From Eutreptiella sp. 'Long Island Sound 2002' (taxonomy: Eukaryota > Euglenozoa > Euglenophyceae > Eutreptiales > Eutreptiaceae): a stretch of DNA of 64,000 nt. The notes under the pieces are model-generated. The model worked only from the letters and a program-made list of their open reading frames with translations, did no database searches and was not told the DNA's origin. Positions 40,698 through 52,862 of this stretch are shown piece after piece. The stretch lies in the NCBI GenBank assembly GCA_964036045.1, contig OZ038382.1:114498587-114562586 (forward strand), given 5' to 3'. The translations under genes were made by a program, and so were the position numbers. Each line of letters begins with the position of its first letter. Position 1 is the stretch's first letter.

Positions 40698-41993
40698 TCA
40701 GGGACGAAGCTGGGTATGGTTGCGGTCCAGGATCTTGTTATCCCCCACACGCACCGCATACACATCCTGCCCGACCTTCCGAACGATTACCCCCGGCACA
40801 TACCAAGACGCCTGCCGATGCCTGGACAGGACATCTTTATGGTGCCGCTCCACCCATACGGTGTCTCTGAGACCATATTTCTGGACTTTTCCCTGCTTGA
40901 AGTACTTGGCCCTCTTCTCATGCTCGTCCTGAAGTGCTTTGCACACATTGGCGGCCGTGTCGTCCGCCTCAGCGTTCATAGTACTCGCCTCCCGAGCCAC
41001 TTTGCCGTGGTTCAACCACGGGAGAGTGCGTGACACTCGATCCCGTAGGAACAGGATACGATGGGGCGACAGTCCAGTGGGCCCCGGAAGGTCGTGGTAC
41101 GCCTGGAGTACTCTCCACAGCGGATTGTACCAATTCCTGCCCGGTTCGTCAATGTGCAGCTGGCGGAACCTTTCGAACATCTGCCACCCGGCCACCTCAG
41201 CCCGGCCATTTGACCGGCTGTGGTACGCCACGGTCTTGGCGTGCCGAATCCCCATGTGCTTGCACATCGTCTTGAACCACGTCCCCACAAATTGGCTGCC
41301 CCGATCGCTGCAGATGACAGCTGGGACATCAAAAATCGTCAGCCAATGCCTGATCATAGCATTAGCGACGGTCTTGGCCTGCAGACCCACTCCATGCTTG
41401 TCCTTCTTGTCCTTCTTCTTGGACTTCTTGCCAGGGACCGCCACGATATACCCGCTGTGCCTATCCACCGCCAGGATGACACGGTGGTAGGTCTCTCCTT
41501 CCACGGTGACCTCAGGCATGGCAAATACCTCCATGGCCACGGACCGCATAGAGGCCTCCGGTATGGCCGTATACACCGGGTTGCCCGCTGTGGAATGGTT
41601 GGGGCTTTTCGTGGCCCGACACACGGCGCAGTTGCTGCAGTACTTGTCCAGGACGGCGTAGTACCCCGGTGGGAACTTGAAGCTCCACTCCAGGTCCTGC
41701 AGCATCTTGTCCCGACTAGGATGCATGAGCTGGGCGTTATGCCAGTGGTCAAGGAGCTCCTCCATTCGGTTCTCAGGGACCAATAGCTTGTCCTTGAGGA
41801 CTATTTTATCCCCATCCTCGGTCAAGCCCTCAGGCCATTCGTCGTCCGACGGGGCGCTCAGGGCATTCCAGTACCTGCTCCAGTGGTCGGATGCCGCATA
41901 GTCATCCGACCAGTCTTCTGTAAGCACCGACCTGACTAGCTCTACAGGGGCCACCATCCATTGCTCGAGGCTTTCCTCTCGAATAGCTTGGAC
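40698..41993 (-). pseudogene. Element D integrase (copy 1)
   Basis: About 430 codons between in-frame TGA codons. An H-x3-H-type start (HWHNAQLMH) and C-x2-C (CSNCAVC) form the zinc-binding domain. The catalytic core shows LAVDRHSGYIVA, CSDRGSQFVGTWF and NGRAEVAGWQ, giving the D, D and E residues in canonical context. A C-terminal SH3-like part ends DNKILDRNHTQLRP before a TGA. A lysine-rich insertion (KKSKKKDKKDKHG) sits after the first aspartate. It differs from copy 2 at one residue (V for F near the start). Confidence 0.9.
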
Positions 41994-42469
41994 TCACGCG
42001 CCCCGGAACTTGGCGAGGTCTGTACGGTTTGCCATCACCACAAAGCACTTGACCCCCTCTTGCTCCATGGCCTTCTCCATCTCGATGATGCGCTTGGCCT
42101 CCTCGGTCTCCTCGGTGTCCCCATGGCTGGATATGTCCATCCATGCCTTGCCCGCGGGGTAGGGTAGGCCCATCGACTGAGGCAATCTGCAACAGTGTTG
42201 TCCTTCCCCGGGACGTATACGACGCTGAGGTCGAACTTGGCGAACGTCTCGTGCCACCGGGCCCTCCTTGCTGCCGGTCCCGAGGGGGTGTCGACGTGCT
42301 CCTTGTGCCAGTTCTGTAAGGACTGATGGTCCGTACAAATCACCACCGGTTGTAATTTGATGTGGCCAGACCACTTCCTGAGCGCACAAACAATGGTGTA
42401 CCTCTCCTTCTCCCTCGCGGTCCAGGTTGGACGTTGGCCCTCGGCCAGGATCCGGCTCCAAAACGCCAC
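41994..42469 (-). pseudogene. Element D RNase H, 3' part (copy 1)
   Basis: The minus strand from 42469 encodes VAFWSRILAEG, W-AREKERYTIVCALRKW, CTDHQSLQNW and VVYVPGKDNTVADCLSRW, the second half of a Ty3-type RNase H. A one-base frameshift near 42165 moves the continuation to another frame, and TGA at 41994-41996 separates it from the integrase. The N-terminal side is cut at 42469 by the LTR of element B. The missing half lies at 63262-64000. Confidence 0.85.
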
Positions 42470-42470
42470 G

Positions 42471-43256
42471 AGTAAGAAAAAGCGCTTTTCCCATGCTTTG
42501 AGGCATACTCTAGTTGTATTAGAGATGCACTGAGCACACAGGCATTTCTTTCTTAGTATTCGCCCAACCAAAAGTGGTGATAACACATTTTGACCTATGG
42601 AACCAAACACCCAATCAGGATATGGAGTGGACCCCTTAATCCCCTATCAATGTGAGCAATTCATCTTTTCCTGAGTCGACTGAGAACTGACATATCCAGG
42701 GCAGAGCCAATGAATTTGTCGATGTTTTCTCATGAATTCTTAGCTGTCCTAGTGGTATGCACCCTAGGGGGCTGGGCACCTCTTTTTGAGAGGTCCTGGG
42801 TTCAATTCCCGGTCAGCCTAGCTAAGTAGGAAGAGCCCATGTGACATGGCAGTGACCTCATCGCCACATGCCCTGCCACCTCAGCACATATGGGACCCAA
42901 AACAAAGAGTGCACATCTCCTGAGATGGCAGTATGGAGATTGAGTGACCATGGGGCAGTTTCCCAACTCTTTTTCCAAAACAATTCAGCTATCTTTGTGA
43001 ATATGCAATCCAATGTGTCCTGAGTTGCGGTTTCTGTGAATATTCCAACATCTTTCACTGTTTACACTGCAGCCCTTCATGCTTTGATCCTGATTCTCTT
43101 CTACTTGCTTATCTCTGGCTTGGGCCATCCTGGATTGATTGTATTTCAGCAACTAAAACATTTTCATCTTCAAAAACAAGCAGCAGGAAACCCTACACCA
43201 GCAGCAAGCAGCAGGAGAGGCACAAACACAGTGTTGAAACCACTATAAACCTTTCT
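42471..43256 (+). repeat. 5' LTR of element B (copy 1)
   Basis: 786 bp from AGTAAGAAAAAG to CCTTTCT. It is identical by eye to 51977-52762, of which it is the duplicate, and about 2.5 percent different from the 3' LTR at 62476-63261. The primer site TGGTAGCAAGAGG starts at its last base. It contains the tRNA-like module described separately. Confidence 0.85.
42738..42819 (+). other. tRNA-like module inside the element B LTR (copy 1)
   Basis: TGTCCTAGTGG (42745-42755) resembles a Pol III A box and GGTTCAATTCC (42799-42809) matches a B box, 54 bp apart. ACCTC and GAGGT flank a seven-base TTTTTGA loop like an anticodon arm, and CTGGG/CCCGG flank a T-loop. The acceptor stem does not pair and the variable region is too short, so it is a tRNA-derived remnant. 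Further copies are at 52244-52325 and 62743-62824. Confidence 0.6.
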
Positions 43257-43356
43257 GGTAGCAAGAGGCAGACTGTCTCTGCGTACCGGCAGCAACTCCG
43301 CGCCGTACATCCAGTGCGCCGAGATCAGTCATATATAAGCAGAAGGGCGAACGAAG

Positions 43357-44658
43357 ATGGACACAAAGAAAGAGGACACCGACGTGAACACAGCGCCTGA
43401 GGCACCAGCAATGCCAGCACCTGGTGAACCTGGACCTGGACCTAGTGCTGTACCTTCGGAGCCCTTACATGGGCCAGTGGACGTGGCGGAGGACTCGTTG
43501 AAAGGACTGCAGTCGGCCTTCCGGGGCCTCTCACTCGAGGAGGTGGTCACTCATCCTGTGAAGAGGAAGAGAGAGCGCGAGAAGGATGCTGGAGAAGGCA
43601 TAGCAGACGAAGGAGAAGACCAAGGGCAAGACCTGACGAATGAGCCTACCTTCGAAGGCGCACCAAGCGCTTCTTGGCTCCAAGCATCACCCTCTCCTAC
43701 AACCACCACACTCCCAATTCCAAACCCAGCTGCTGCAACATCCACAACTAGAACCAACCCACCTATGGCTGAGGGCACAGGCTTTACTGGTATGCCTACC
43801 TACCCTGCCTAAGGTTTGGGCCGACCTACCACTGCGTTTCCTGAGGCAACTACTGCCAGTGAGCCGGTGGCTTCCAGTTCTGCGCTGCGATGGTATGCGG
43901 CTGACTATCACCATCCTCTACCCGCTACGGCAGCCTATGTGGATGTTCCTGGGTATGCAACCTTGAGTGGGTTGAGGAGAGGACCTGAATCTCTTGGAGG
44001 CAGGAGTAGAGGATCGGGGAGATCCGCGAACAGGTCCCTGACGCGGTCGGAGATCAACGAGGTGCTCCAAGAAGCGACCTCTAAAATCGTGAGCGACCTC
44101 ACTCAAGAGATTCGAGAGAAACTGGAGCCCCTGATGATACCGCCCCAAGCGTCACCTGCCTCGGTGGGAGTGTCACCCGATCGAGTACAGGCCAACCACC
44201 TGGTGGCAGGGCTGACAAACACCCTGGGGAGCCTGAGGAGCCGACTGATGCCGACCCCTGCAGCGATACCGAGAAGTCTTTTCGTACCGAGAACGGCCCA
44301 GCCGCCCTACAGCCACGTGACGAACTCTACGAGAGCCGAGCTGGACCGGCTGGGGCTGACAGCCTTGAGGGCAATGGTGGACGTGGAGCCTTATGGCTCT
44401 AGTGATCTGGGCGGAGACCCCTCCGATGATGAGCCGCCGTCTATGACTTCTGCTTCGCCCTCGGAGGACGATGACCTGGAGGACCCCGCGAACCCAAGTG
44501 GGAAGAAGAAGAAGAAGAAGAGGAGGACCGGACGCCCTGAGGGACGCAGGTCTCAGGAGGCGAAGGCTATTGCCACCTCCAAGATCGTGGTGAACCTGCC
44601 TGAGTTCACAGGCAAGGACCTCAGCGAGTTCGCTGAGAATTTTGGCCGGTTTCTCTGA
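43357..44658 (+). pseudogene. Element B gag, N-terminal part (copy 1)
   Basis: The same frame as 52863-54164, from ATG MDTKKEDTDVN. In-frame TAA near 43810 and TGA at 44656-44658 interrupt it. See the copy 2 entry for domain details. Both stops are shared by the two copies and so predate the duplication. Confidence 0.8.
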
Positions 44659-46474
44659 TTGACCGGCCAAACCCACGCTAGTGGACGGGTCAAGTGCGAT
44701 CTGCTCCTGCAGTGCTGCAAGACCAAGTACCTGGAGAAGCAGGTCAGGCAGATCGTGACTAACTCTGCCACCTTTGGTGATGTGTTGGTTGCCTTGAAGA
44801 GGCAGTACCCGACCTACGAAACCGACCTCTCCATCAGGGCCGAGATCCAGAACCTGCCCGTGCTGCCCAACAACCCCAAACCTGGCAGGGTCTCTGAGCT
44901 GTTGGCTGACCTGGATCACTGGGCTGGACGATTGACGCCCGGTTCCTACAGCAGCGACGACCTGCTCTTCTGGTTGGTGGCTAAGCTCCCTAGAGAGCTG
45001 TGGGACGAGTGCCGTTCAACGGCAGAGCGCAAGGCTAGATCCCTCCACTACGAGGATCTATGTGTGCTACTCCTGGAGCTGGTGCTGGAGAAGGAGAGCG
45101 ACCAGCACCTGAACAACTACCGCCCTGGAGCTGGAGGCTCTGGAGGCCATGGCAAAGGGTACCAAGGATCCAGGCCTAGGCAGGGGACTACCCCCCAACA
45201 CGCCCACGCCCGTATCATGGAGAACGTGAAGGAGCTCTTCTGGTGTGATGCCAGAGACAAGCAGGGCCAGCTGCAGCACGCCCCTGACTGCGAGCAGCGA
45301 GACTGCTTCGTAGTCCAGGGGAAGCAGCAGGAGAAGAACACCGGCGCCAAAGCGAAGCTGCCGGATCATTACAGGTGCACCATCACGTGTGCCTTCTGTG
45401 GGAAGGGGAAGCACTACGAGGATGAGTGCTACCATAAGCAACGCCTATCGGCGAAGCTTAGGGGTGAAGATCCTGGCAAAGGCTCGGGCAAAGGTGGAGG
45501 CAAAGGCAAAGGCAACGACTCCGGCAAGGGCAAGTCTAAAGGACGTCGACAAGGGCAAGACAAGAGTCAAGGTGGACGAGGAGGAGGCGCTAACCGCCAG
45601 CCAGACAAGGACAACAAGAACGTGGACAAGAACGGAGGCAACCCCAACTCTAATCCAGGGGGGAACTCCGAGCCCTCTGGAGGGCAGTCTGGTCCTACCA
45701 CACGCTCACAGACGCAGGCCCAGAAAGAACAAGGGGCCAAGCGGGAGCACGAAGATGGTGACGACGGCAACGCTAAGAAGAGAGGCCGTTTCATGCGGAT
45801 GGCCCGCAAATTGCGGAACAAAGGGTTCGAGGTGACTTGTCCCGCGGAGTTCTGTCGGGGACGCTCCGGTGGCACCCAAGACCTGGTGTTTTGGGTACGT
45901 ATCCGACTAGGGGGACGAGAATACCTCGAAGTATTGGATACTGGCGCCACCATATCTATAGTGGCCAAGAAAACTTTACCTTGTGGGAGCCTGAAGAACA
46001 CCATGACCACCGCGGCTATACAAATGGGGGATGGACATGTGGTGCCCAGCTGCGGGGACTGTGAAGTGGAAGTTCCTATGGGCTCCCGGACTATCGCCCA
46101 TCGGTTCTATGTGACGGACACTGAGGCCTTCGACTTTGTATTGGGGACTGACTTCTTTGTGCAGCACTCCCAGATACAATCCCTGACGCTGCAAGCGCCC
46201 TACCTCCTCTACGTGGACCACGGCAGTGGAAGAGAGTCTGTGCCACTGGAGCAGTCAGAACATACCTGGAGTTGCCTGAGGCTATCGAGGGAGGAGCGCT
46301 CGAACATGATGGCGGCCCCCAAAACTGAGGACTATCAACTATTGGGGGAAGTCCTAGACCAAGGTCTGAAGGAGTTCGGTTACTCTAGAGAAGACCTGAG
46401 GTCAGAGTTGTTCGCCAGCGACAAGCAGCATGTACTAGACTTTTACTGCAGCAAGGGGAAGAACTGCAGCTACA
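44659..46474 (+). pseudogene. Element B gag-protease, truncated by the duplication junction
   Basis: Continues the gag frame through the capsid region, the CCHC knuckle (CAFCGKGKHYEDEC), a Gly/Lys-rich basic region and the protease (VLDTGATISIVA, DFVLGTDFF). The sequence stops at GKNCSY within the Dam-like domain, where the second duplication unit begins. It then reads 27 unrelated codons to a TAG. Everything downstream of this in element B exists only once, after copy 2. Confidence 0.9.
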
Positions 46475-46887
46475 GCGCCTGTCTCCAAGCGTCCCCATGT
46501 GTTCACAGGGTGTGGGCGAGTGTATTGGCATTGACAAATGATGAACAAGGTATGTAGGGGCCCCAAGGCGCCTTGTAGGATACTCTCAAGACTGTCTCAG
46601 GACAGCCTCAATTTGGCCTTTAAACATGCTGCCCAGGGGGCATGCTGCCCAGCCTGCAGCCGGAGAGCCCATTCCTATGCCACGCTTCCGAGTCAAGTGC
46701 TCCCATCAGGTAGAGCAGGGCTGAAGGCATTCCTCACTCAATTTCTTGATTCATATACCATTGTGTGTCCGGCGTGTCCTGTGCATACTCATGGGGGGGG
46801 GGGGGGGGGCTGCAGATATCTGGATATGTCTGTGGGGGGGGGGGGGCAGAGTTTCTCAGACTTTTTTTGCCACTTCTGGGACCCCAG

Positions 46888-47726
46888 ATGGGAAATCTGT
46901 CATTCTGGCGGCCCCCAGATGACAGTTTCTGGGTGGTTTACCCCCCCCAATGGGAAATCTGTCATTCTGGCGTCCCCCAGATGACAGTTTCAGGGTGTTT
47001 TACCCCCCCCCCCCCCAAGATGGGAAATCTGTCATTCTGGGATCCCCAGATGACAGTTTCAGGGTGTTTTACCCCCCCCTGATGGGAAATCTGTCATTCT
47101 GGGATCCCCAGATGACAGTTTCTGGGTGTTCCCCCCCCCCCCCTGATGGGAAATCTGTCATTCTGGGATCCCCAGATGACAGTTTCTGGGTGTTTTACCC
47201 CCCCCCCTGATGGGAAATCTGTCATTCTGGGATCCCCAGATGACAGTTTCTGGATGTTTTACCCCCCCCAGATGGGATCTCTGTCATTCTGGGATCCCCA
47301 GATGACAGTTTCTGGGTGTTTTACCCCCCCCAGATGGGATTTCTGTCATTCTGGGATCCCCAGATGACAGTTTCTGGGTGTTTTACCCCCCCCCCCCCAG
47401 ATGGGATTTCTGTCATTCTGGGATCCCCAGATGACAGTTTCAGGGTGTTTTACCCCCCCCTGATGAGATTTCTGTCATTCTGACGTCCCCCAGATGACAG
47501 TTTCAGGGTGTTATACCCCCCCCCTGACGGGAATTTTGCCATTCTGGGATCCCCAGATGGCAGTTTCTGGGTGGTTTACCCCCCCCAATGGGAAATCTGT
47601 CATTCTGGCGTCCCCCAGATGACAGTTTCAGGGTGTTATACCACCCCCTGATGGGAATTTTGTCATCCTGGCGTCCCCCAGATGACAGTTTCTGGGTGAT
47701 ATACCCCCTTATGGGAAATCTGCCAT
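46888..47726. repeat. Palindromic minisatellite (copy 2)
   Basis: Duplicate of 37384-38220 with the same order of unit variants, including the unit with paired arm changes. The only length difference is one C run longer by two bases, which shows how little the array has changed since duplication. Confidence 0.9.
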
Positions 47727-48971
47727 TGCAGTCTTAAGATGATTGTATCCAGGGCAACTTCTTCCCTCCAGGGCCAGGCAAGGTTTCTCAGTGTTGCAGC
47801 ACCGGTCGCCCTGAGGCCAATGCCAACATGGGCCACGTGCTTTGTAAAAAATAGCCAGTCTGTATGATTGCTTTGAATTTTGATGTATGCTATATATATA
47901 TATTTTCCTTTCCTCCTCTTACCTTTTGGCTTTAGTCCAAAGATTTTTGTTAGGTAAGCAACACTTCCCTCAACTCCCGGTTTTGATGAACACATCCATA
48001 AGTTTCCCGTAGGTAGCTTAGTTTGTGCCTCCCCGACAACATTTGTTCCTCCTTTTTGTTGTCTTGTTGTCTATATACATATGTCTATATATATGCCCAT
48101 GTGTCCACAGTTGTTTTTTTTGTTGTTTTGTCTCTGATTTTAATTCGAGACTGATTCCATTGCTTTCAGTGTTTCTCAGAATTTGGTTTTTGCACTGCTG
48201 TTCCTAGGCTTTAGTCCAGGAGGTATGTGCAAGGGCAGGAAAAGGGGGTGGTATATGGGTGGCACAACTCCAAAGACCTAAGTTTAGTAGGAATTTAGAT
48301 GAGTACGTAAGACTTTTCACCATGTGTTTCCATTCTTTTTCAGAGTAGCTGAAATTTTTTTGTTGTTGTTCTTAGTGACCATAAAGGAAATGTTGGTTTT
48401 GTTTTGCTTCAGCACCGAGCCCAGGGGTGATATTAACCTGGCTAGTTTTGCGCTTTGGTTTTTTTTGTGGAGGAATTAGCCAGGATTTAAAGGCCTTGAA
48501 TTTGCGGGAATCCCCCCTGGTTGGATGGTGATTGAATTTCGGTGTTCTAAGTTTTCAAAACCTTTTGGTTTTAAGTCGTTTAGTAGTTTGCAACAAGTAG
48601 CAATATGGCTTTCACTTACATACCACGTCACGTTCCCGTGGGTCTTTGAAATCAATTGTTTCGATGAGGTAGAGTTTAAGATCCACAGGGTCTTTAAATG
48701 AGTTACCTTTTTCTTTTCAATTGATGTATAGTAAAAGATTCCTAGGGAATAAGGGACACTTTGTGCATCGTCCTCGTTCATGAACATACCTTTCCTTGAG
48801 ACCCTTTGGGCCTAAGGGGAAGACTCAGGAATACTTTGTTCCTTGTGACTTTGGTTTGCTTCTTGGTTCCTTCCCCCCCAATCAGTTTTATTTTGAACGC
48901 CACTTTTAGCCCTTTAGATGGCTACCGAAAAGTGGTGAGATTTAGACCCTTCATGCAGGGTCTACGGGGGG
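47727..48971 (+). other. Duplicate of the element A 3' untranslated region
   Basis: Same content as 38221-39465. No gene recognised. Confidence 0.6.
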
Positions 48972-49353
48972 TGTGAGGTAAATGAGGTAAACCTGATTTG
49001 GGATGATTCACATCCATCATTTACCTCCACCACTTTTCTATTTCAATAATGGAGGTATTTGGGAGTTCAAATGGGGATTTATGATTTTATTTCAATAGAT
49101 GGGTGATTCCTCCTTGCCGGTAGACCTACCCATTCCCCAACCAATTAGTAACTCCCTAACAAGTCACTCGCGAATCTGACTTTATGATGGTCAGCCCAGA
49201 TTTACGATGTTTTAGCACTTTGCTGCTCCTCCAAGTATGTTTTGCACTGTAATTGAACATATTCTTCTTTGTTGCATAGGTCTTTGTGTATACTTTCAAC
49301 ATGAGCCCATTTGCGAATTGATTTCTTTGAATTGCGTGCCTGCAGACTTCAAA
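48972..49353 (+). repeat. 3' LTR of element A (copy 2)
   Basis: Duplicate of 39466-39847. It carries CCCCAACC like the 5' LTR, so the G in copy 1 (about 39632) is probably the derived base. Confidence 0.85.
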
Positions 49354-49891
49354 GGAATGGCCAAACCTATCACACTATAACATCAGGTAAGGTCCGGTGG
49401 ATGGGAGAGTATGATATCAGCCAATGGCGGCTTGCCGGCCCATAGATACACACCCCAAATTGACCCAAAGATGGCCACGGGGGTCGGAACGGGCTTCATC
49501 CCCCTTCTCAGAGCGTTGTATCCGCTCGGAAGTCATTGAAGAGAGGACGGGGGGGGCCCAATGGGCTCCAACCCCCCCTCCATGTCCCAAGGACACATGG
49601 AGGCCCCACATACGGCGTCGGCGTGCCCCATGCCCTTAGGGAGGGGTGAGGACACTCATAATCGGTGCCCTCCGCCATATCCGGTCTCCTCTTGATCTAC
49701 AACATGGACCAAGGGGATCAAAGATAGAGAAACGTCGTCAATCGACCTAAATACGTATACCACAATGAAATATATATGTGGAAACCAAGTGAAGGGGGTA
49801 TATGGCCAATCAAGGCCCCAAAAATCCCCGGATGAACGCCCTCACCCGTCTCCCAAGCACAAGAACAAACAAAACTGCCAGGGGGGATCCA
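49354..49891. other. Duplicate of the element D flank
   Basis: Same content as 39848-40385. No gene recognised. Confidence 0.5.
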
Positions 49892-50152
49892 TTACGGTGC
49901 TGCTGCAGCCACCAAATGGACCAACATGTCCTTGACATCCAAGGAAATGTTGTTTTTCCTTAGATAATCCATCCAGATCGTAGTGTACCTCGGCACAAAA
50001 CTGCTCGGAGGCTCCCACGAATCTCTGGATGCGGCAAATCCCTTCCAACGGACTTTATAAAGCCTCCCCCCAGGCGTCCCCGGGTCCGGCTTGTCCGTCA
50101 GGATCTTCTCCGCGGTGAAGTCGTCGTCCTCACCCTCCTCATCCGAGTCCAC
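49892..50152 (-). pseudogene. Element D chromodomain (copy 2)
   Basis: Duplicate of 40386-40646 with an identical translation. The in-frame TGA before it, at 50204-50206, is shared with copy 1. Confidence 0.85.
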
Positions 50153-50203
50153 ATCGCCGGCTGTGAACTCGAAGGTGACGGGACATCCGCTGGGGTCTGG
50201 TGC

Positions 50204-51499
50204 TCAGGGACGAAGCTGGGTATGGTTGCGGTCCAGGATCTTGTTATCCCCCACACGCACCGCATACACATCCTGCCCGACCTTCCGAACGATTACCCCC
50301 GGCACATACCAAGACGCCTGCCGATGCCTGGACAGGACATCTTTATGGTGCCGCTCCACCCATACGGTGTCTCTGAGACCATATTTCTGGACTTTTCCCT
50401 GCTTGAAGTACTTGGCCCTCTTCTCATGCTCGTCCTGAAGTGCTTTGCACACATTGGCGGCCGTGTCGTCCGCCTCAGCGTTCATAGTACTCGCCTCCCG
50501 AGCCACTTTGCCGTGGTTCAACCACGGGAGAGTGCGTGACACTCGATCCCGTAGGAACAGGATACGATGGGGCGACAGTCCAGTGGGCCCCGGAAGGTCG
50601 TGGTACGCCTGGAGTACTCTCCACAGCGGATTGTACCAATTCCTGCCCGGTTCGTCAATGTGCAGCTGGCGGAACCTTTCGAACATCTGCCACCCGGCCA
50701 CCTCAGCCCGGCCATTTGACCGGCTGTGGTACGCCACGGTCTTGGCGTGCCGAATCCCCATGTGCTTGCACATCGTCTTGAACCACGTCCCCACAAATTG
50801 GCTGCCCCGATCGCTGCAGATGACAGCTGGGACATCAAAAATCGTCAGCCAATGCCTGATCATAGCATTAGCGACGGTCTTGGCCTGCAGACCCACTCCA
50901 TGCTTGTCCTTCTTGTCCTTCTTCTTGGACTTCTTGCCAGGGACCGCCACGATATACCCGCTGTGCCTATCCACCGCCAGGATGACACGGTGGTAGGTCT
51001 CTCCTTCCACGGTGACCTCAGGCATGGCAAATACCTCCATGGCCACGGACCGCATAGAGGCCTCCGGTATGGCCGTATACACCGGGTTGCCCGCTGTGGA
51101 ATGGTTGGGGCTTTTCGTGGCCCGACACACGGCGCAGTTGCTGCAGTACTTGTCCAGGACGGCGTAGTACCCCGGTGGGAACTTGAAGCTCCACTCCAGG
51201 TCCTGCAGCATCTTGTCCCGACTAGGATGCATGAGCTGGGCGTTATGCCAGTGGTCAAGGAGCTCCTCCATTCGGTTCTCAGGGACCAATAGCTTGTCCT
51301 TGAGGAATATTTTATCCCCATCCTCGGTCAAGCCCTCAGGCCATTCGTCGTCCGACGGGGCGCTCAGGGCATTCCAGTACCTGCTCCAGTGGTCGGATGC
51401 CGCATAGTCATCCGACCAGTCTTCTGTAAGCACCGACCTGACTAGCTCTACAGGGGCCACCATCCATTGCTCGAGGCTTTCCTCTCGAATAGCTTGGAC
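50204..51499 (-). pseudogene. Element D integrase (copy 2)
   Basis: Duplicate of 40698-41993 with the same HHCC zinc-binding residues and D, D, E catalytic residues. One amino-acid difference (KIFLKDK here, KIVLKDK in copy 1) results from a single base change at 51307. Bounded by in-frame TGA codons on both sides. Confidence 0.9.
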
Positions 51500-51975
51500 T
51501 CACGCGCCCCGGAACTTGGCGAGGTCTGTACGGTTTGCCATCACCACAAAGCACTTGACCCCCTCTTGCTCCATGGCCTTCTCCATCTCGATGATGCGCT
51601 TGGCCTCCTCGGTCTCCTCGGTGTCCCCATGGCTGGATATTTCCATCCATGCCTTGCCCGCGGGGTAGGGTAGGCCCATCGACTGAGGCAATCTGCAACA
51701 GTGTTGTCCTTCCCCGGGACGTATACGACGCTGAGGTTGAACTTGGCGAACGTCTCGTGCCACCGGGCCCTCCTTGCTGCCGGTCCCGAGGGGGTGTCGA
51801 CGTGCTCCTTGTGCCAGTTCTGTAAGGACTGATGGTCCGTACAAACCACCACCGGTTGTAATTTGATGTGGCCAGACCACTTCCTGAGCGCACAAACAAT
51901 GGCGTACCTCTCCTCCTCCCTCGCGGTCCAGGTTGGACGTTGGCCCTCGGCCAGGATCCGGCTCCAAAACGCCAC
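51500..51975 (-). pseudogene. Element D RNase H, 3' part (copy 2)
   Basis: Duplicate of 41994-42469, with five of the base differences noted between the two duplication copies. It has the same frameshift near 51671 and the same terminal TGA. The real coding sequence begins at VAFWSRIL. The open frame extending further to 52116 runs into the LTR of element B and is not original. Confidence 0.85.
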
Positions 51976-51976
51976 G

Positions 51977-52762
51977 AGTAAGAAAAAGCGCTTTTCCCAT
52001 GCTTTGAGGCATACTCTAGTTGTATTAGAGATGCACTGAGCACACAGGCATTTCTTTCTTAGTATTCGCCCAACCAAAAGTGGTGATAACACATTTTGAC
52101 CTATGGAACCAAACACCCAATCAGGATATGGAGTGGACCCCTTAATCCCCTATCAATGTGAGCAATTCATCTTTTCCTGAGTCGACTGAGAACTGACATA
52201 TCCAGGGCAGAGCCAATGAATTTGTCGATGTTTTCTCATGAATTCTTAGCTGTCCTAGTGGTATGCACCCTAGGGGGCTGGGCACCTCTTTTTGAGAGGT
52301 CCTGGGTTCAATTCCCGGTCAGCCTAGCTAAGTAGGAAGAGCCCATGTGACATGGCAGTGACCTCATCGCCACATGCCCTGCCACCTCAGCACATATGGG
52401 ACCCAAAACAAAGAGTGCACATCTCCTGAGATGGCAGTATGGAGATTGAGTGACCATGGGGCAGTTTCCCAACTCTTTTTCCAAAACAATTCAGCTATCT
52501 TTGTGAATATGCAATCCAATGTGTCCTGAGTTGCGGTTTCTGTGAATATTCCAACATCTTTCACTGTTTACACTGCAGCCCTTCATGCTTTGATCCTGAT
52601 TCTCTTCTACTTGCTTATCTCTGGCTTGGGCCATCCTGGATTGATTGTATTTCAGCAACTAAAACATTTTCATCTTCAAAAACAAGCAGCAGGAAACCCT
52701 ACACCAGCAGCAAGCAGCAGGAGAGGCACAAACACAGTGTTGAAACCACTATAAACCTTTCT
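51977..52762 (+). repeat. 5' LTR of element B
   Basis: 786 bp, AGTAAG to TTTCT. The termini are AG and CT rather than TG and CA, but they are complementary to each other and agree with the 5-bp duplication CCACG. It contains the tRNA-like module at 52244-52325. A TATATAA word follows about 80 bp after the LTR, just before the gag ATG. Confidence 0.88.
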
Positions 52763-52775
52763 GGTAGCAAGAGGC
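52762..52775 (+). other. Primer-binding site of element B
   Basis: TGGTAGCAAGAGGC begins at the last base of the LTR. It matches the complement of an initiator-Met tRNA 3' end (TGGTAGCAGAGG) with one extra A, at a different position from the extra A in element A. Confidence 0.7.
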
Positions 52776-52862
52776 AGACTGTCTCTGCGTACCGGCAGCA
52801 ACTCCGCGCCGTACATCCAGTGCGCCGAGATCAGTCATATATAAGCAGAAGGGCGAACGAAG

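Larger units (their letters stand above)
36971..46474. repeat. Tandem segmental duplication, copy 1 (9504 bp)
   Basis: From GCGCCTGTCTCCAAG at 36971 to TGCAGCTACA at 46474 the sequence is repeated immediately afterwards at 46475-55980. The unit holds the palindromic minisatellite, the last part and 3' LTR of element A, the C-terminal half of element D pol, and the 5' LTR and gag of element B. By eye the copies differ at eight single bases and by two C in one homopolymer. The junction at 46474/46475 cuts the element B frame within its Dam-like domain. Confidence 0.95.

Noticed and set aside
42738-42819. Functional tRNA-Lys gene
   Set aside because: The acceptor stem does not pair and the variable region is about one base.
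42470-43256. The 787-bp repeat as a free SINE or MITE insertion
   Set aside because: Copies at 51977 and 62476 bracket element B and are joined to its primer site and polypurine tract, so they are LTRs.
44173-44919. 248-residue minus-strand frame over element B gag (also 53679-54425)
   Set aside because: It is antisense to a clear gag sequence and has no family motif.
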